From Merluccius polli (taxonomy: Eukaryota; Chordata; Actinopteri; Gadiformes; Merlucciidae), in NCBI GenBank assembly GCA_030340625.1, contig JAOPHQ010003127.1, positions 1,262,501 to 1,326,500 of the forward strand: 64,000 bases of DNA, given 5' to 3'. Positions 43,712 through 54,947 of the stretch are shown in pieces. The notes under the pieces were generated by a model. It saw only the letters and a program-made list of their open reading frames with translations, searched no databases and was not told the DNA's origin. Positions within the stretch are counted from its first letter, which is position 1. Each line of letters begins with the position of its first letter. The translations under genes and the position numbers were made by a program.

Positions 43712-45232
43712 GTGGAGCTCAGCTATGCTAAGCTAATTAGCAACAAGATGCCTCTAATTAGCTACGACGATATGCCTCCCTTTTCCTTGGCTGACTACCA
43801 CAAACTTCTCCAGAAGATAGCAGTACTGGAGACGAAAGTTCTGCGACTCGAAGTCAACGTGGAGGTAAATGGTCAATATGGGAATGAAACCACTCTACCG
43901 ATGACCCAAATCAGCGGAAAGGAGCAGGCTAACAGACAAATGCTTTGTGCAAAGCCACAGCATAATTCATGGAAAGATAAATCGCCTCCCTCAGATATGG
44001 GAAGACGGTTAACAAGCAGAACCGAGCACCTGGAGACTTGTGATGATACTGAGTGGCCTGCACTGCCGTCACACAGGAGGGACTCTTCAACCCCAGTACC
44101 AAGGAGAAAACAGCCGTGGAATGTGGCTAAAACAAAAAGTAAGAGCAAACCGACCAAAGACAAAGGGATTCTACTAGAGAACAGATTTGCTCCACTTTTA
44201 CAAGACCCTGACTCCCCAAAAGAAAGGTCATCTTCCAGCACCGGAGAAAGGTACGAGGCTAAATCATATACTAAAAGGCTGCAGAAAGAGCTAACCACTG
44301 GGCCTCAAACGCTGATAGTGGGTGACGGAGCTGTGAATAAGACAAAACACTTTTTAGGCAAAAACACCAAAGTACTTTGTTTTACCAATGATATGGTGTC
44401 CGATATCTCACAGAAAATTCTGGAAATCACTGCTGAGCATCCGACAGTGAAATCTCTCGTCATTCACACAGGAGCACTTGATGTTGTCAAGCAACAATCA
44501 GAGGTATTGAAACGGGATTTTAATGATCTGCTGAACAAAGTTAGATGTCTGAATACTGAGGTGTCTATCAGTGGACCTCTACCAACAGTTCGGCGAGGAG
44601 ACGAGAGATTCAGCAGGCTGTTGATGCTAAACAGATGGCTCAAAGATACGTGTGCTGCTCAATCAGTGAACTTTATTGACAATTTCAACATTTTTTGGGA
44701 ACGCAGACACCTCTTTGAGGCAGATGGATTTTGCCTTAACAAGTCAGGAGCAGAGCTGTTAAGCTACAACATTTTTGATTTTTTGCGTCGGTCACTAGCA
44801 GCCCCTGCCAAGGACAAGAGCCGAGACAATCCAAAACAACAGATAAGACACCCTTCTGGACAAAAACTACTACTGCCTGAGATAAAGAGTGAACATGAAG
44901 GACAGCACACCGAGAGAGAGGCTTTAACGTCATCATCCCTACCCCAACACGAGGAGTCTCCCCCAGCCCCAACAACCCAACAGGAGGAGTCTCCCCCAGC
45001 CCAACAAGTGGAGTCTCCCCCAGCCCCACCAGGAGACTCCCAACTTTCACCCACCGGGACCCCATCCAGCTCTCCAGGCAGTCCGGATTCCCCATTCCCC
45101 CATTTTCTGGATTTCCAACTCACACCGCGCCCAAATCCCATTTTTTCTCCCCTAAATCCCCCTCCCATTCCACAACGACATCACAGAGCCCCCCCACCTC
45201 CTCTGACTCAGATAATCTGTGAGTCGGACTGA
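43712..45232 (+). CDS. LINE A ORF1 protein with degenerate SGNH-esterase domain
   Basis: ORF1 of L2/CR1-type LINEs binds element RNA, and in many families carries an SGNH hydrolase-like domain. Here 506 residues are open. The N-terminus has a coiled coil (about 25-50) and a basic linker. A domain at about 195-350 has the SGNH blocks IVGDGAVN, VIHTGALDV and DGFCLNKSGAELL. The nucleophile position (GDS in active members) is Gly, and the block-V His is Cys, so esterase chemistry is not expected. The C-terminus is a long Pro/Ser-rich repeat (EESPPAP). ORF1 ends 3 bp before the ORF2 frame opens. Confidence 0.85.
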   Translation: MELSYAKLISNKMPLISYDDMPPFSLADYHKLLQKIAVLETKVLRLEVNVEVNGQYGNETTLPMTQISGKEQANRQMLCAKPQHNSWKDKSPPSDMGRRLTSRTEHLETCDDTEWPALPSHRRDSSTPVPRRKQPWNVAKTKSKSKPTKDKGILLENRFAPLLQDPDSPKERSSSSTGERYEAKSYTKRLQKELTTGPQTLIVGDGAVNKTKHFLGKNTKVLCFTNDMVSDISQKILEITAEHPTVKSLVIHTGALDVVKQQSEVLKRDFNDLLNKVRCLNTEVSISGPLPTVRRGDERFSRLLMLNRWLKDTCAAQSVNFIDNFNIFWERRHLFEADGFCLNKSGAELLSYNIFDFLRRSLAAPAKDKSRDNPKQQIRHPSGQKLLLPEIKSEHEGQHTEREALTSSSLPQHEESPPAPTTQQEESPPAQQVESPPAPPGDSQLSPTGTPSSSPGSPDSPFPHFLDFQLTPRPNPIFSPLNPPPIPQRHHRAPPPPLTQIICESD

Positions 45233-45235
45233 TAC

Positions 45236-48200
45236 GTGCCGGGTCCAGGCTGCAATACTGATACCAATAATGTTCTCCCCCAGGAAAAGTCAGGGCCCTA
45301 TGGAGTTCAGATAGCCTTCTCAATCCCTGTGATGACAGGCAACAGAAAAATGGTTAAACTGGTGAGAAATAAAAAGGGTAAATCTGCCAATTTATTAAGT
45401 ATAGCATGTCAACCTCGAAATATACCAGTGTCTCCTGCTATCTCCACAAGATTAGCTCTACTCAATATCAGATCACTAGTCAACAAATCACTGTTAGTTA
45501 ATGACGTCATTATGACCTATGACCTAGATTTTTTACTTCTTAGTGAGACATGGCTGACTGAATGTAGCTGTTGTGCTATTCTCAATGAGGCAGCACCAAC
45601 AAATTTCAGTTTTATGAACAAGTGTCGAACTGGTAAGAAAGGCGGAGGAGTTGCTGCCATTTTTAAATCTGTATTTCAGTGCAAGGAAATTACGTTAGGT
45701 GATTTTAGCTCTTTTGAATATCTCTGTTTTTTTCTAAAAGGTGATCCAAAAGTCCTTTTTTTAATCATTTATAGACCTCCAAGATACTCAGGAAAATTCA
45801 TTGATGAGTTTGCTGAACTGCTGTCAGTTATCTGCACTGACTATAACTTTTTTATCATAACAGGGGATTTTAACATTCACGTAGACAATAACATGGACAC
45901 TAATGCCAAAGAACTCTCTGCTCTACTTGACACTTTTGGCCTCTTGCAACATGTGAAAGGGCCCACACACACTTGAGGCCACACTCTGGATCTGGTTATC
46001 TCTAAAGGTGTTAACATTTCTTCTGTGGATGTTAAGGACTTGGCTCTTTCTGATCATTTCTGTGTGTTCTTTGATTTACAGATCATTCCAAATGTTCAGT
46101 TAACCTCTGTGTCTGTTAAGAGAAGGTACATAAATGAGAATACCAGTGCAAAGTTTATGGAGGCTATAGCTATGTCACCAACTGTGAGTGCAGAGTCAGT
46201 TGATGAACTCCTAGATCAATTTAACTGGAAAATCTCAAATGTCATGGATGCTGTTGCACCTATTAAAACTAAGACGACCTTGATCAGAAAGAAAACACCA
46301 TGGAGGAACACTATGATGGTAAAGGCTTTAAAAACAGAATGCAGGAAAGCAGAGTGTAAGTGGAGAAAAACTAAACTTCAAATTCACCATGACCTCTACA
46401 AAATAAGTCTTTGTAATTTCAACTATGAGTTAGTAAAAGCTAGACAGCGACACTTTTCTGAAATTATTAATAAGAACATCAACAACACTCGCACCCTATT
46501 TGCTATGGTTGATAAGCTGACAAACCCCCCTAAACAGATAGCTCCAGAACTCCTTTCCACAGTAAAATGCAATGAATTTGCTTGCTTTTTCAGTGAAAAA
46601 ATCCAGTCCATAAGGTTAAATATTAGCACAAATCAACAAAACAATAAAATAACGCAATCCCTAAGACCTCCCAGGAATAACTCAACTGCGATGTCAGAAT
46701 TTAATACAGTTGACCAAAAAACCATAGAGGAAACAGTTCAGCATCTAAAACCATCAACATGCTGCCTTGACAAAATGCCATCAGACTTTTTAAAAACTAT
46801 TGTGAACTCTGTCCAAATAGATTTGCGACAAATACTAAATAGCTCACTCCAATCGGGCACGTTTCCTAAATCCCTAAAAGTAGCTGCTATTAAGCCACTC
46901 TTAAAAAAGAGATCGCTGGATGCTTCCATGTTAACCAACTACAGACCTATCTCAAATCTTCCTTTTATAGCCAAGATCGTTGAGAAAGTGGTTTTTAATC
47001 AACTCAGCAAATTCTTGAATTCCAGTGGCCTTTTCGACAAATTTCAATCAGGCTTCCGACCTCACCACAGCACAGAAACAGCTCTTATTAGAGTGTTAAA
47101 TGATATTAGGATAAACACTGACTCAGGCAAGGTGTCAGTTCTGGTCCTGTTGGATCTTAGTGCTGCATTTGACACTGTGGATCACAGTATATTGTTGAAC
47201 AGGTTGGAAACTTGGGCAGGACTCAGTGGAACAGTCCTAGAATGGTTCAGGTCCTACTTGGAGGAGCGGAGTTATTTTGTGACCATTGGAAGTTATGAAT
47301 CCAATCGAATGGCTATGACATGTGGAGTTCCTCAGGGGTCAGTTCTTGGACCGCTTCTGTTCAGTCTATATATGCTGCCTTTGGGTCAAGTTCTGCAGAA
47401 CTCTAATGTAGACTATCACAGTTATGCAGATGACATGCAGATATACATAGCACTGTCCTCAGATGACTACAGCCCAATACAGTCATTGTGTCACTGTTTA
47501 GAGCAAGTAACAAATTGGATGAACCAAAATTTCCTTCAATTAAATCAGGACAAAACTGAGGTAATTGTTTTTGGCAATAAAGAGAAGAGGACTGCCGTCA
47601 GTAAACATCTCGAGTCACTCTCTCTAAAAACTAGGGACCAAGTCAGAAACCTTGGCGTGCTGATAGACTCAGATTTGACCTTCAGCAGTCATATCAAATC
47701 CATCACCAAAACAGCCTTCTATCATCTTAAAGGTCTCATCTCATCGTTTTTTCATTAATTTTGCGGTGGTCTCTAGTGTTAATAAATACCCTCAGTACCG
47801 GTTTTGGTTAAAAAAATGCTCTGCCGCGCCTGTTTCATGCTGTTTTAGTTTGGTGGGGGAGGTGGGGGGGGGCGAACGACACGATTTCGCCTCTCATCAT
47901 GAATATGCATGACATGCTAATGAACTCGCCTCTGGTTGGCTAACAGCACTGTGACGCTACCTCCAGTGCGCAGTGAGGATTTTTCCGCTCCATATTCAAC
48001 TAGTGCGAGACGAGTCGAGAATCGCGACTGTGCTGTTGCACAGTCCTGCTACTTCCTGACTTTCGGTGGGCGGTAGCGGAGGCGAGGCCATGAATACTAA
48101 TTCACGGACTGACGTCAATCCGTGGGGCTTTTCTCATCCGCTGATTTTTCTCAGTGTTTTTTTCTCTGTTCTTTCATTGCCAAATACAGGCAATGGGGGT

Positions 48201-48827
48201 AGAAGAACGTTTTCACGCGCAGCACGCACATGCAACTCGGTGAGACCTATAGTATTTCAACAAAAACAAGTATTAAACTGTTTCTCGCGGAATGAGACCT
48301 TTAAGAACATATCCAGAGTGAAGGGTTTTATGTCTCAAACAGACCAGGAGAAGTTGATTCATGCCTTCATCTCCAGTAGACTCGACTACTGTAACGGTCT
48401 TCTGACTGGACTCCCACAAAAAAGCATTAAACAGCTGCAGCTCATTCAGAATGCTACAGCTCGAGTTTTAACCAGAACAAAGAGATCAGAGCACATTACT
48501 CCAGTTCTAAAGTCTTTACACTGGCTCCCAGTCAGCTATAGAATAGACTTTAAAGTTCTGCTACTGGTCTACAAATCACTGAATGGTTCAGGTCCAGAAT
48601 ACATGAATGACATCTTAGTAGAATACAAACCCAGTAGGGCTCTGAGATCTACTGACTTAGGTCAGATAGTGAAGCCCAGAGTTCAAACTAAACATGGTGA
48701 AGCAGCTTTTAGCTGTTATGCTACACAAAACTGGAACAAACTACCGGCTGAACTGAAATCAGCCCCAACTGTGAGCATTTTTAAATCCAAGTTAAAAACA
48801 CTTCTCTTCTCCTGTGCTTATGATTGA
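45236..48827 (+). pseudogene. LINE A ORF2 (endonuclease-RT), stop codon and TTAA insertion
   Basis: The endonuclease has LLNIRSLVNKS, LLLSETWL, IYRPPRYSG, ITGDFNIHVD and LSDHFCVFFDL. The RT has LLKKRSLDASMLTNYRPIS, FQSGFRPHHSTETAL, LLDLSAAFDTVDHSIL, VPQGSVLGPLLFSLY and SYADDMQIY (YADD at 47423-47434). It resumes after the TTAA element with SRLDYCNGLLTGLP and LHWLPVSYRIDFKVLLLVYK, ending at 48827. A TGA at 45974-45976 lies in the linker PTHT-stop-GHTLDLV. This position is probably a CGA codon hit at CpG. Copy B lacks these 12 bp altogether. Confidence 0.92.
47731..48300. mobile_element. TTAA-flanked MITE inside LINE A
   Basis: This is 570 bp with ends AGGTCTCAT and its inverse, and TTAA on both sides (47727-47730, 48301-48304). 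LINE copy B has a single TTAA at the matching site (52375-52378), a direct empty-site control. A second inverted AGACC-type motif and GC-rich, G-run sequence lie inside. No transposase is present. Confidence 0.94.
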
Positions 48828-50191
48828 GCTTGTTCAAAGCACTTTAAATTGTAAATTTAATTGCACTGTCCTTTTAAATCATGATTTTATGCTGCTCTTA
48901 TAGTACTTTATTTCTTTCTATTCTTCTATTCTTGTATTTTTTATTACTTTTTATTACTATTATTATTTATTCTAATTTTTATTTCAATTCTTATTGTTCT
49001 ATGTAAAGCGCATTGAGTTGCCATTGTGTATGAAATGCGCTATATAAATAAAGCTGCCTTGCCTTGCCTTGCTGAACTGCTGTCAGTTATCTGCACTGAC
49101 TATAACTTTTTTATCATAACAGGGGATTTTAACATTCACGTAGACAATAACATGGACACTAATGCCAAAGAACTCTCTGCTCTACTTGACACTTTTGGCC
49201 TCTTGCAACATGTGAAAGGGCCCACACACACTCTGGATCTGGTTATCTCTAAAGGTGTTAACATTTCTTCTGTGGATGTTAAGGACTTGGCTCTTTCTGA
49301 TCATTTCTGTGTGTTCTTTGATTTACAGATCATTCCAAATGTTCAGTTAACCTCTGTGTCTGTTAAGAGAAGGTACATAAATGAGAATACCAGTGCAAAG
49401 TTTATGGAGGCTATAGCTATGTCACCAACTGTGAGTGCAGAGTCAGTTGATGAACTCCTAGATCAATTTAACTGGAAAATCTCAAATGTCATGGATGCTG
49501 TTGCACCTATTAAAACTAAGACGACCTTGATCAGAAAGAAAACACCATGGAGGAACACTATGATGGTAAAGGCTTTAAAAACAGAATGCAGGAAAGCAGA
49601 GTGTAAGTGGAGAAAAACTAAACTTCAAATTCACCATGACCTCTACAAAATAAGTCTTTGTAATTTTAACTATGAGTTAGTAAAGGCTAGACAGCGACAC
49701 TTCTGAAATTATTAATAAGAACATCAACAACACCCGCACCCTATTTGCTATGGTTGATAAGCTGACAAACCCCCCTAAACAGATAGCTCCAGAACTCCTT
49801 TCCACAGTAAAATGCAATGAATTTGCTTGCTTTTTCAGTGAAAAAATCCAGTCCATAAGGTTAAATATTAGCACAAATCAACAAAACAATAAAATAACGC
49901 AATCCCTAAGACCTCCCAGGAATAACTCAACTGCGATGTCAGAATTTAATACAGTTGACCAAAAAACCATAGAGGAAACAGTTCAGCATCTAAAACCATC
50001 AACATGCTGCCTTGACAAAATGCCATCAGACTTTTTTAAAACTATTGTGAACTCTGTCCATATAGATTTGCGACAAATACTAAATAGCTCACTCCAATCG
50101 GGCACGTTTCCTAAATCCCTAAAAGTAGCTGCTATTAAGCCACTCTTAAAAAAGAGATCGCTGGATGCTTCCATGTTAACCAACTACAGAC

Positions 50192-51586
50192 TAGGGCTGC
50201 ACGATATATCGCAAATCTATCGTCATCGCGAAATCAACGCTCGCGATGTACATACCGCAAAGATTTCTTAATTTGCGATTAAATTAAGCCTACATTTTTC
50301 GCGCATTCACACACAATGACATTATATTTGACCAATCCGATGCTGTCATGCTGCCCGATAAGCCCGCCCCCCACCAGTTTAAGCACATGGTGTTTAAGTT
50401 GTTGAGGGAGCGTTGTCGTGTTTGTTTGACCAGGTGTATTTTAGTTTAACTAAATTGTTGCACATGTTTCCTTGTGCTAGCCTTTTTGGCCAATAATAAG
50501 TGTTATTACTCAGGCCAACACAGTTTAAGTCTATATTGTTTCATACTATGACACATTTACGTTTGTGTTTATGAAAGTCCGCCTTTATTACGCAACTGCA
50601 GCGCATTTGGAAATGTCAACAAACAGATGAGCGCAACGCTTATGTCATATTTATAAAATGTATTTTAATCACACAATCGAACCTTTGCAACATGTGAAAC
50701 AGCCCATTGGCTACCATGCATAATAAGCTGTTTTAAATTGCACATTTCAAATCGCGCAGACGTCACCGAGTCCGAACCCGACCCGGCCCGTCGGCCGCTG
50801 GATACCAACCCGACCCAAGCCCGACGGGACCCGACCCCTCGGGTCCCGTCGGGCTTGGGTCGGGTATCCAGCGGCCGTGACGCATGAAACGCGATGTTCC
50901 GATCGGTGATTCTGTGAGCGATCGCGAGGTCTATTCCAGCATGCCGCTTATCCCAACTAGCTTCACCTGACGTGATTTAGCCACGCCTATTTATCCTGGC
51001 TTGGCAATCGTGCAACCGGTTAATCCAGGATACCGCCGAGCAGAATAGTCCAAGCCGCGCTTACTCAATTATCCTGGATTTATGTATCCTAGTTTTGTGC
51101 AATACCCCCAGGTGTATTTTAGTTTAACTACATTGTTGCACATGTTTCCTTGTGCTAGCCTTTTTGGCCAATAACTCACCATAATGGTGTATTTTTGTTT
51201 TTATTATTGTTATTTGATGTTGTTTTTCATGGCATCATGTATGCCTCAGAACCCATTCTGCAACACCTTCTTAGCTCAACAAATTAGTGGTCAGAAAAAA
51301 ATGTTTATTATTTAAATTTATTATGAATGCTTTATGCAGTTTTATTGTTTTTATTTATTTCATCTTAATTTTGTTGACCATATAAGAAAATGTTTCAAGT
51401 GGGCAATTTTCCCAATAAAAGTTATGTTGCATTGCATGCATACGATGCATTTCTTTTTTTAATAGTCTAGCAGCAAGTAGAATGAAGAAAAACATTAAAT
51501 ATTGAAATATCGCAAGTTATATCGTCATCGCAGTACTCAACCATGTTATCGCATATCGCATATTTTCCCAATATCGTGCAGCCCTA
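50192..51586. mobile_element. Non-autonomous hAT element in LINE B
   Basis: The ends are TAGGGCTGCACGATAT and its inverse. The 8-bp duplication CTACAGAC (50184-50191, 51587-51594) is exact, and copy A has it once. Subterminal ATATCG/CGATAT motifs recur, as is common in this fish hAT family. Inside, a GC-rich near-perfect palindrome (50800-50877) and two direct copies of a 75-bp block (about 50431 and 51110) show further nested events. No transposase ORF is present. Confidence 0.93.
50800..50877. repeat. GC-rich palindrome inside the hAT element
   Basis: CGGCCGCTGGATACC and CCGACGGGACCCGA are followed, after a CCCC loop, by their inverses TCGGGTCCCGTCGG and GGTATCCAGCGGCCG. The arms are about 37 bp and nearly perfect, giving a very stable hairpin. 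Confidence 0.85.
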
Positions 51587-54500
51587 CTACAGACCTATCT
51601 CAAATCTTCCTTTTATAGCCAAGATCGTTGAGAAAGTGGTTTTTAATCAACTCAGCAAATTCTTGAATTCCAGTGGCCTTTTCGACAAATTTCAATCAGG
51701 CTTCCGACCTCACCACAGCACAGAAACAGCTCTTATTAGAGTGTTAAATGATATTAGGATAAACACTGACTCAGGCAAGGTGTCAGTTCTGGTCCTGTTG
51801 GATCTTAGTGCTGCATTTGACACTGTGGATCACAGTATATTGTTGAACAGGTTGGAAACTTGGGCAGGACTAAGCGGAACAGTCCTAGAATGGTTCAGGT
51901 CCTACTTGAAGGAGCGGAGTTATTTTGTGACCATTGGAAGTTATGAATCCAATCGAATGGCTATGACATGTGGAGTTCCTCAGGGGTCAGTTCTTGGACC
52001 CCTTCTGTTCAGTCTATATATGCTGCCTTTGGGTCAAGTTCTGCAGAACTCTAATGTAGACTATCACAGTTATGCAGATGACATGCAGATATACATAGCA
52101 CTGTCCTCAGATGACTACAGTCCAATACAGTCATTGTGTCACTGTTTAGAGCAAGTAACAAATTGGATGAACCAAAATTTCCTTCAATTAAATCAGGACA
52201 AAACTGAGGTAATTGTTTTTGGCAATAAAGAGAAGAGGACTGCCGTCAGTAAACATCTCGAGTCACTCTCTCTAAAAACTAGGGACCAAGCCAGAAACCT
52301 TGGCGTGCTGATAGGCTCAGATTTGACCTTCAGCAGTCATATCAAATCCATCACCAAAACAGCCTTCTATCATCTTAAGAACATATCCAGAGTGAAGGGT
52401 TTTATGTCTCAAACAGACCAGGAGAAGTTGATTCATGCTTTTATCTCCAGTAGACTCGACTACTGTAACGGTCTTCTGACTGGACTCCCACAAAAAAGCA
52501 TTAAAAAGCTGCAGCTCATTCAAAATGCTGCAGCTCGAGTTTTAACCAGAACAAAGAGATCAGAGCACATTACTCCAGTTCTAAAGTCTTTACACTGGCT
52601 CCCAGTCAGCTATAGAATAGACTTTAAAGTTCTGCTACTGGTCTACAAATCACTGAATGGTTTAGGTCCAGAATACATGAATGACATCTTAGTAGAATAC
52701 AAACCCAGTAGGGCTCTGAGATCTACTGACTTAGGTCAGATAGTGAAACCCAGAGTTCAAACTAAACATGGTGAAGCAGCTTTTAGCTGTTATGCTGCAC
52801 AACACTGGAACAAACTACCAGCTGAACTGAAATCAGCCCCAACTGTGAGCATTTTTAAATCCAAGTTAAAAACACTTCTCTTCTCCTGTGCTTATGATTG
52901 AGCTTGTTCTAAGCAATTTAAATTGTAAATTTAATTGCACTATGTCCTTTTAAATCATGATTTTATGCTGCTCTTATAGTACTTTATTTCTTTCTATTCT
53001 TTTATTCTTGTATTTTTTTATTGCTTTTTATTACTATTATTATTATTCTAATTTGTATTTCAATTCTTATTGTTCTATGTAAAGCGCATTGAGTTGCCAT
53101 TGTGTATGAAATGCGCTATATAAATAAAGCTGCCTTGCCTTGCTCCTGTGTGGATAATAAAACTTGCTGTATATCAGGGATGTACATAGTTTTCAAACAT
53201 TCACGTAGCTTATGAAATTATTCTACAATGCTCAGCTTTTACCTTACACCCTCTGTTGTTGTTGTTGTTCTACATTTAGGTTTTGCGGATAGCACAGCCA
53301 TCTTGTCCACAGGGCCTTGCTTTACACCCTAACAGATTATGCAGGATAATGTTTCGAAAAAATCTGCAAATCTGCAACAAGTGTGTGTGTGTATACACAT
53401 TTATATACATATATAGACAAACAGGTTCATATGCTTTTTTTATTGACTTGCCAAAGTTCTGGGCTTGTGTCACTGTTGTTCTCCCTCAGTACAGCTTAGA
53501 ACAGGGGGTATCACTGGCACCTATAGCTGTGAATAGTGCGCTGACTGAAACAGCAGAGCAACACAGTGGTTGGATAATGCTGTTCCAGCCACACATGTGC
53601 AACTGTGGTGCATCATTTCAACAGGCATGGAATCTTTCAGCACAACCTGCAAATGTAAAATGCTACAGTAAATACTTGTTTATAAATACTTTTGATTTAC
53701 TGTAATCAAAGACCTACTGTTATGCACTTCTATGAATGTTAAATAATATGGATCAAATTGCAAGAGGTGCTATATTTGTCTTAAGCAAATGTGTGTCAAA
53801 ATACTAGCAAATTGTCAAGCTGCAGAAAACTCTTGGCCTCTTGGCCATCACCTCATATTTTACACTTATAAAATATGCGATTATGGTGGGATTTATGTAA
53901 GGATCCAAACTAGGTTGATTTAGAATTAAATTGGGAATAAATATAGACTTCTAGGACTTCTGAGAAAGCCCAATAATGACTGCTGGAAAACTAACTGGCT
54001 GCAGGCGTATTTTTTCATCGGACAAATCATCTTAATAGTGGAATATTAGTGGCTTTACCATGGGATTTACTAGCCAAACATGTCTGCTGCACACCTGCAA
54101 CCTACAGTGAGTAGAAAAACTTTGGGGGTGGCAGAGTAGACCAGCTCAATATAAGAATGTGCATATCTGATTATGTATGGAGACATAAATGCTATTTGAT
54201 ATCAAATGAATTTTGATTTTAGTGGAGTTTGAGGCAATGTGCTGCTGGTGATGATTGTGCGTTTGTGTCTGTGTGCGGCTGGCGTGCCTACAATGTGTCG
54301 GGGCTGTTGTGTGCGCTGTCGGTTGTAGCTTTTTGCCTTTTGTAGTTGCTGACGAGGAAAGTGCGCTTGTGTGTACCTTGGTGCTGTTTTTTAATATACA
54401 TGTTTGTATTGATTATTAGATTAAACATATGACCTTAGCTGTATAACGTATAACGGTTTGTTTATAACAGTTGGCTTATCGTCCCTAGCTTTAACATACA

Positions 54501-54947
54501 CTCAAGCTGTGAGGCTTCTCTGATTTCTTCATGGACCTGTGGCACAATGCTCTGACAATCACCTCCGATGTTCCCTTATCTTTGCTAGACACTAAATAAT
54601 GGACACACGTTAGTACAGTTAGTACAACAATGGACAGTTAGTGTTTCAAATACAGATGTCGCTAACTACCGGTAATGTTGACTAAAAAGCCGGTAGCCTG
54701 TTACCTACCCTCAAAGTTATGCAAATAACTCGAAATATAAAGCTTAAATCCTTTTTCCCGCTTGCTTGTAGGTGCAAGGGAACTAGCACCAACAATGCGG
54801 TGAACATCGTTTATGTTAATTGTAGGTAGGTCTTGGAGACATCTAGAAAAGCCAGACATTTTTACTCTATGGACGCAGTCAGTAAGTAAACCGGAAACTA
54901 GAATGCCGATATCGGCAGTTGACTTCCGGTTTCTTGTGCACAGAGCC

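Larger units (their letters stand above)
43381..49067 (+). mobile_element. L2-like LINE, copy A (near full length)
   Basis: It has a 5' region, ORF1 (43712-45232), ORF2 (45236 onward), and a 3' UTR ending ATATAAATAAAGCTGCCTTG with CCTTG repeats near 49060. The first 67 bp (43381-43447) duplicate internal ORF2 sequence (45739-45805) and precede a 33-bp perfect hairpin, an odd 5' junction. It lies in an intron of the YqaJ gene, a few bases from the acceptor. A TTAA element interrupts ORF2 at 47731-48300. Copy B follows directly. Confidence 0.88.
49068..52901 (+). pseudogene. LINE B ORF2 remnant
   Basis: It carries endonuclease C-terminus (ITGDFNIHVD), linker and RT motifs as in copy A. Defects: the 5' end is missing, a 2-base deletion near 49700 shifts the frame after ARQRHF, and a hAT element splits the segment ending LTNYR from YRPIS. 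After the element the frame runs open from 51587 to 52901, with YADD at about 52074-52085 and the complete C-terminus. Confidence 0.9.
49068..53137 (+). mobile_element. L2-like LINE, copy B (5' truncated), in tandem with copy A
   Basis: It begins in the middle of the endonuclease (matching 45817 in copy A) immediately after the CCTTG tail of copy A. It ends with the same 3' UTR and GCCTTGCCTTG tail. It is nearly identical to copy A. A hAT element interrupts the RT at 50192-51586. Confidence 0.9.
42423..54859 (-). pseudogene. SWIM-YqaJ exonuclease-like gene of the ISL2EU element, split and decayed
   Basis: YqaJ proteins are lambda-exonuclease-type nucleases. Exon 1 (54859-54709) starts MSGFSRCLQDL and contains APTSKREKGFKLYISSYLHN, ending at a GTAGGT donor. 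A middle exon (53646-53452) has the SWIM zinc finger CTCVAGTALSNHC, but two stops follow. A 123-bp intron with GC-AG ends leads to 53328-53243 (GVKQGPVDKMAVLSAKPK, GTAAAA donor). The next exon starts at 43373 (TLYKALHGDLPDLSV) and carries the YqaJ domain (CSEWHQLRRPRLTASNF, SPDG). A frameshift near 42705 precedes AMKCPN and YYWQVQGQML. The usual ExK Glu reads Ala, so the nuclease is likely dead in any case. An exon between 54709 and 53646 was not found. Confidence 0.78.
31779..54947. mobile_element. ISL2EU-type DNA transposon expanded by nested insertions
   Basis: The left end is GGCTCTGTGCACAAG (31779) and the right end its inverse (54933-54947), each beside TA. The inner terminal regions also match in inverted orientation (TATCGGCAT.CTAGTTTCCGG and GGTTTACTT). 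The left half holds a THAP/HTH transposase gene on plus and the right half a SWIM-YqaJ gene on minus. As I recall, this gene pair is characteristic of ISL2EU elements. Later arrivals are the MITE at 32058, BEL/Pao at 34418 and the LINE pair at 43381-53137. Without them about 4.9 kb remains. The DDE catalytic exon of the transposase is missing. Confidence 0.75.
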
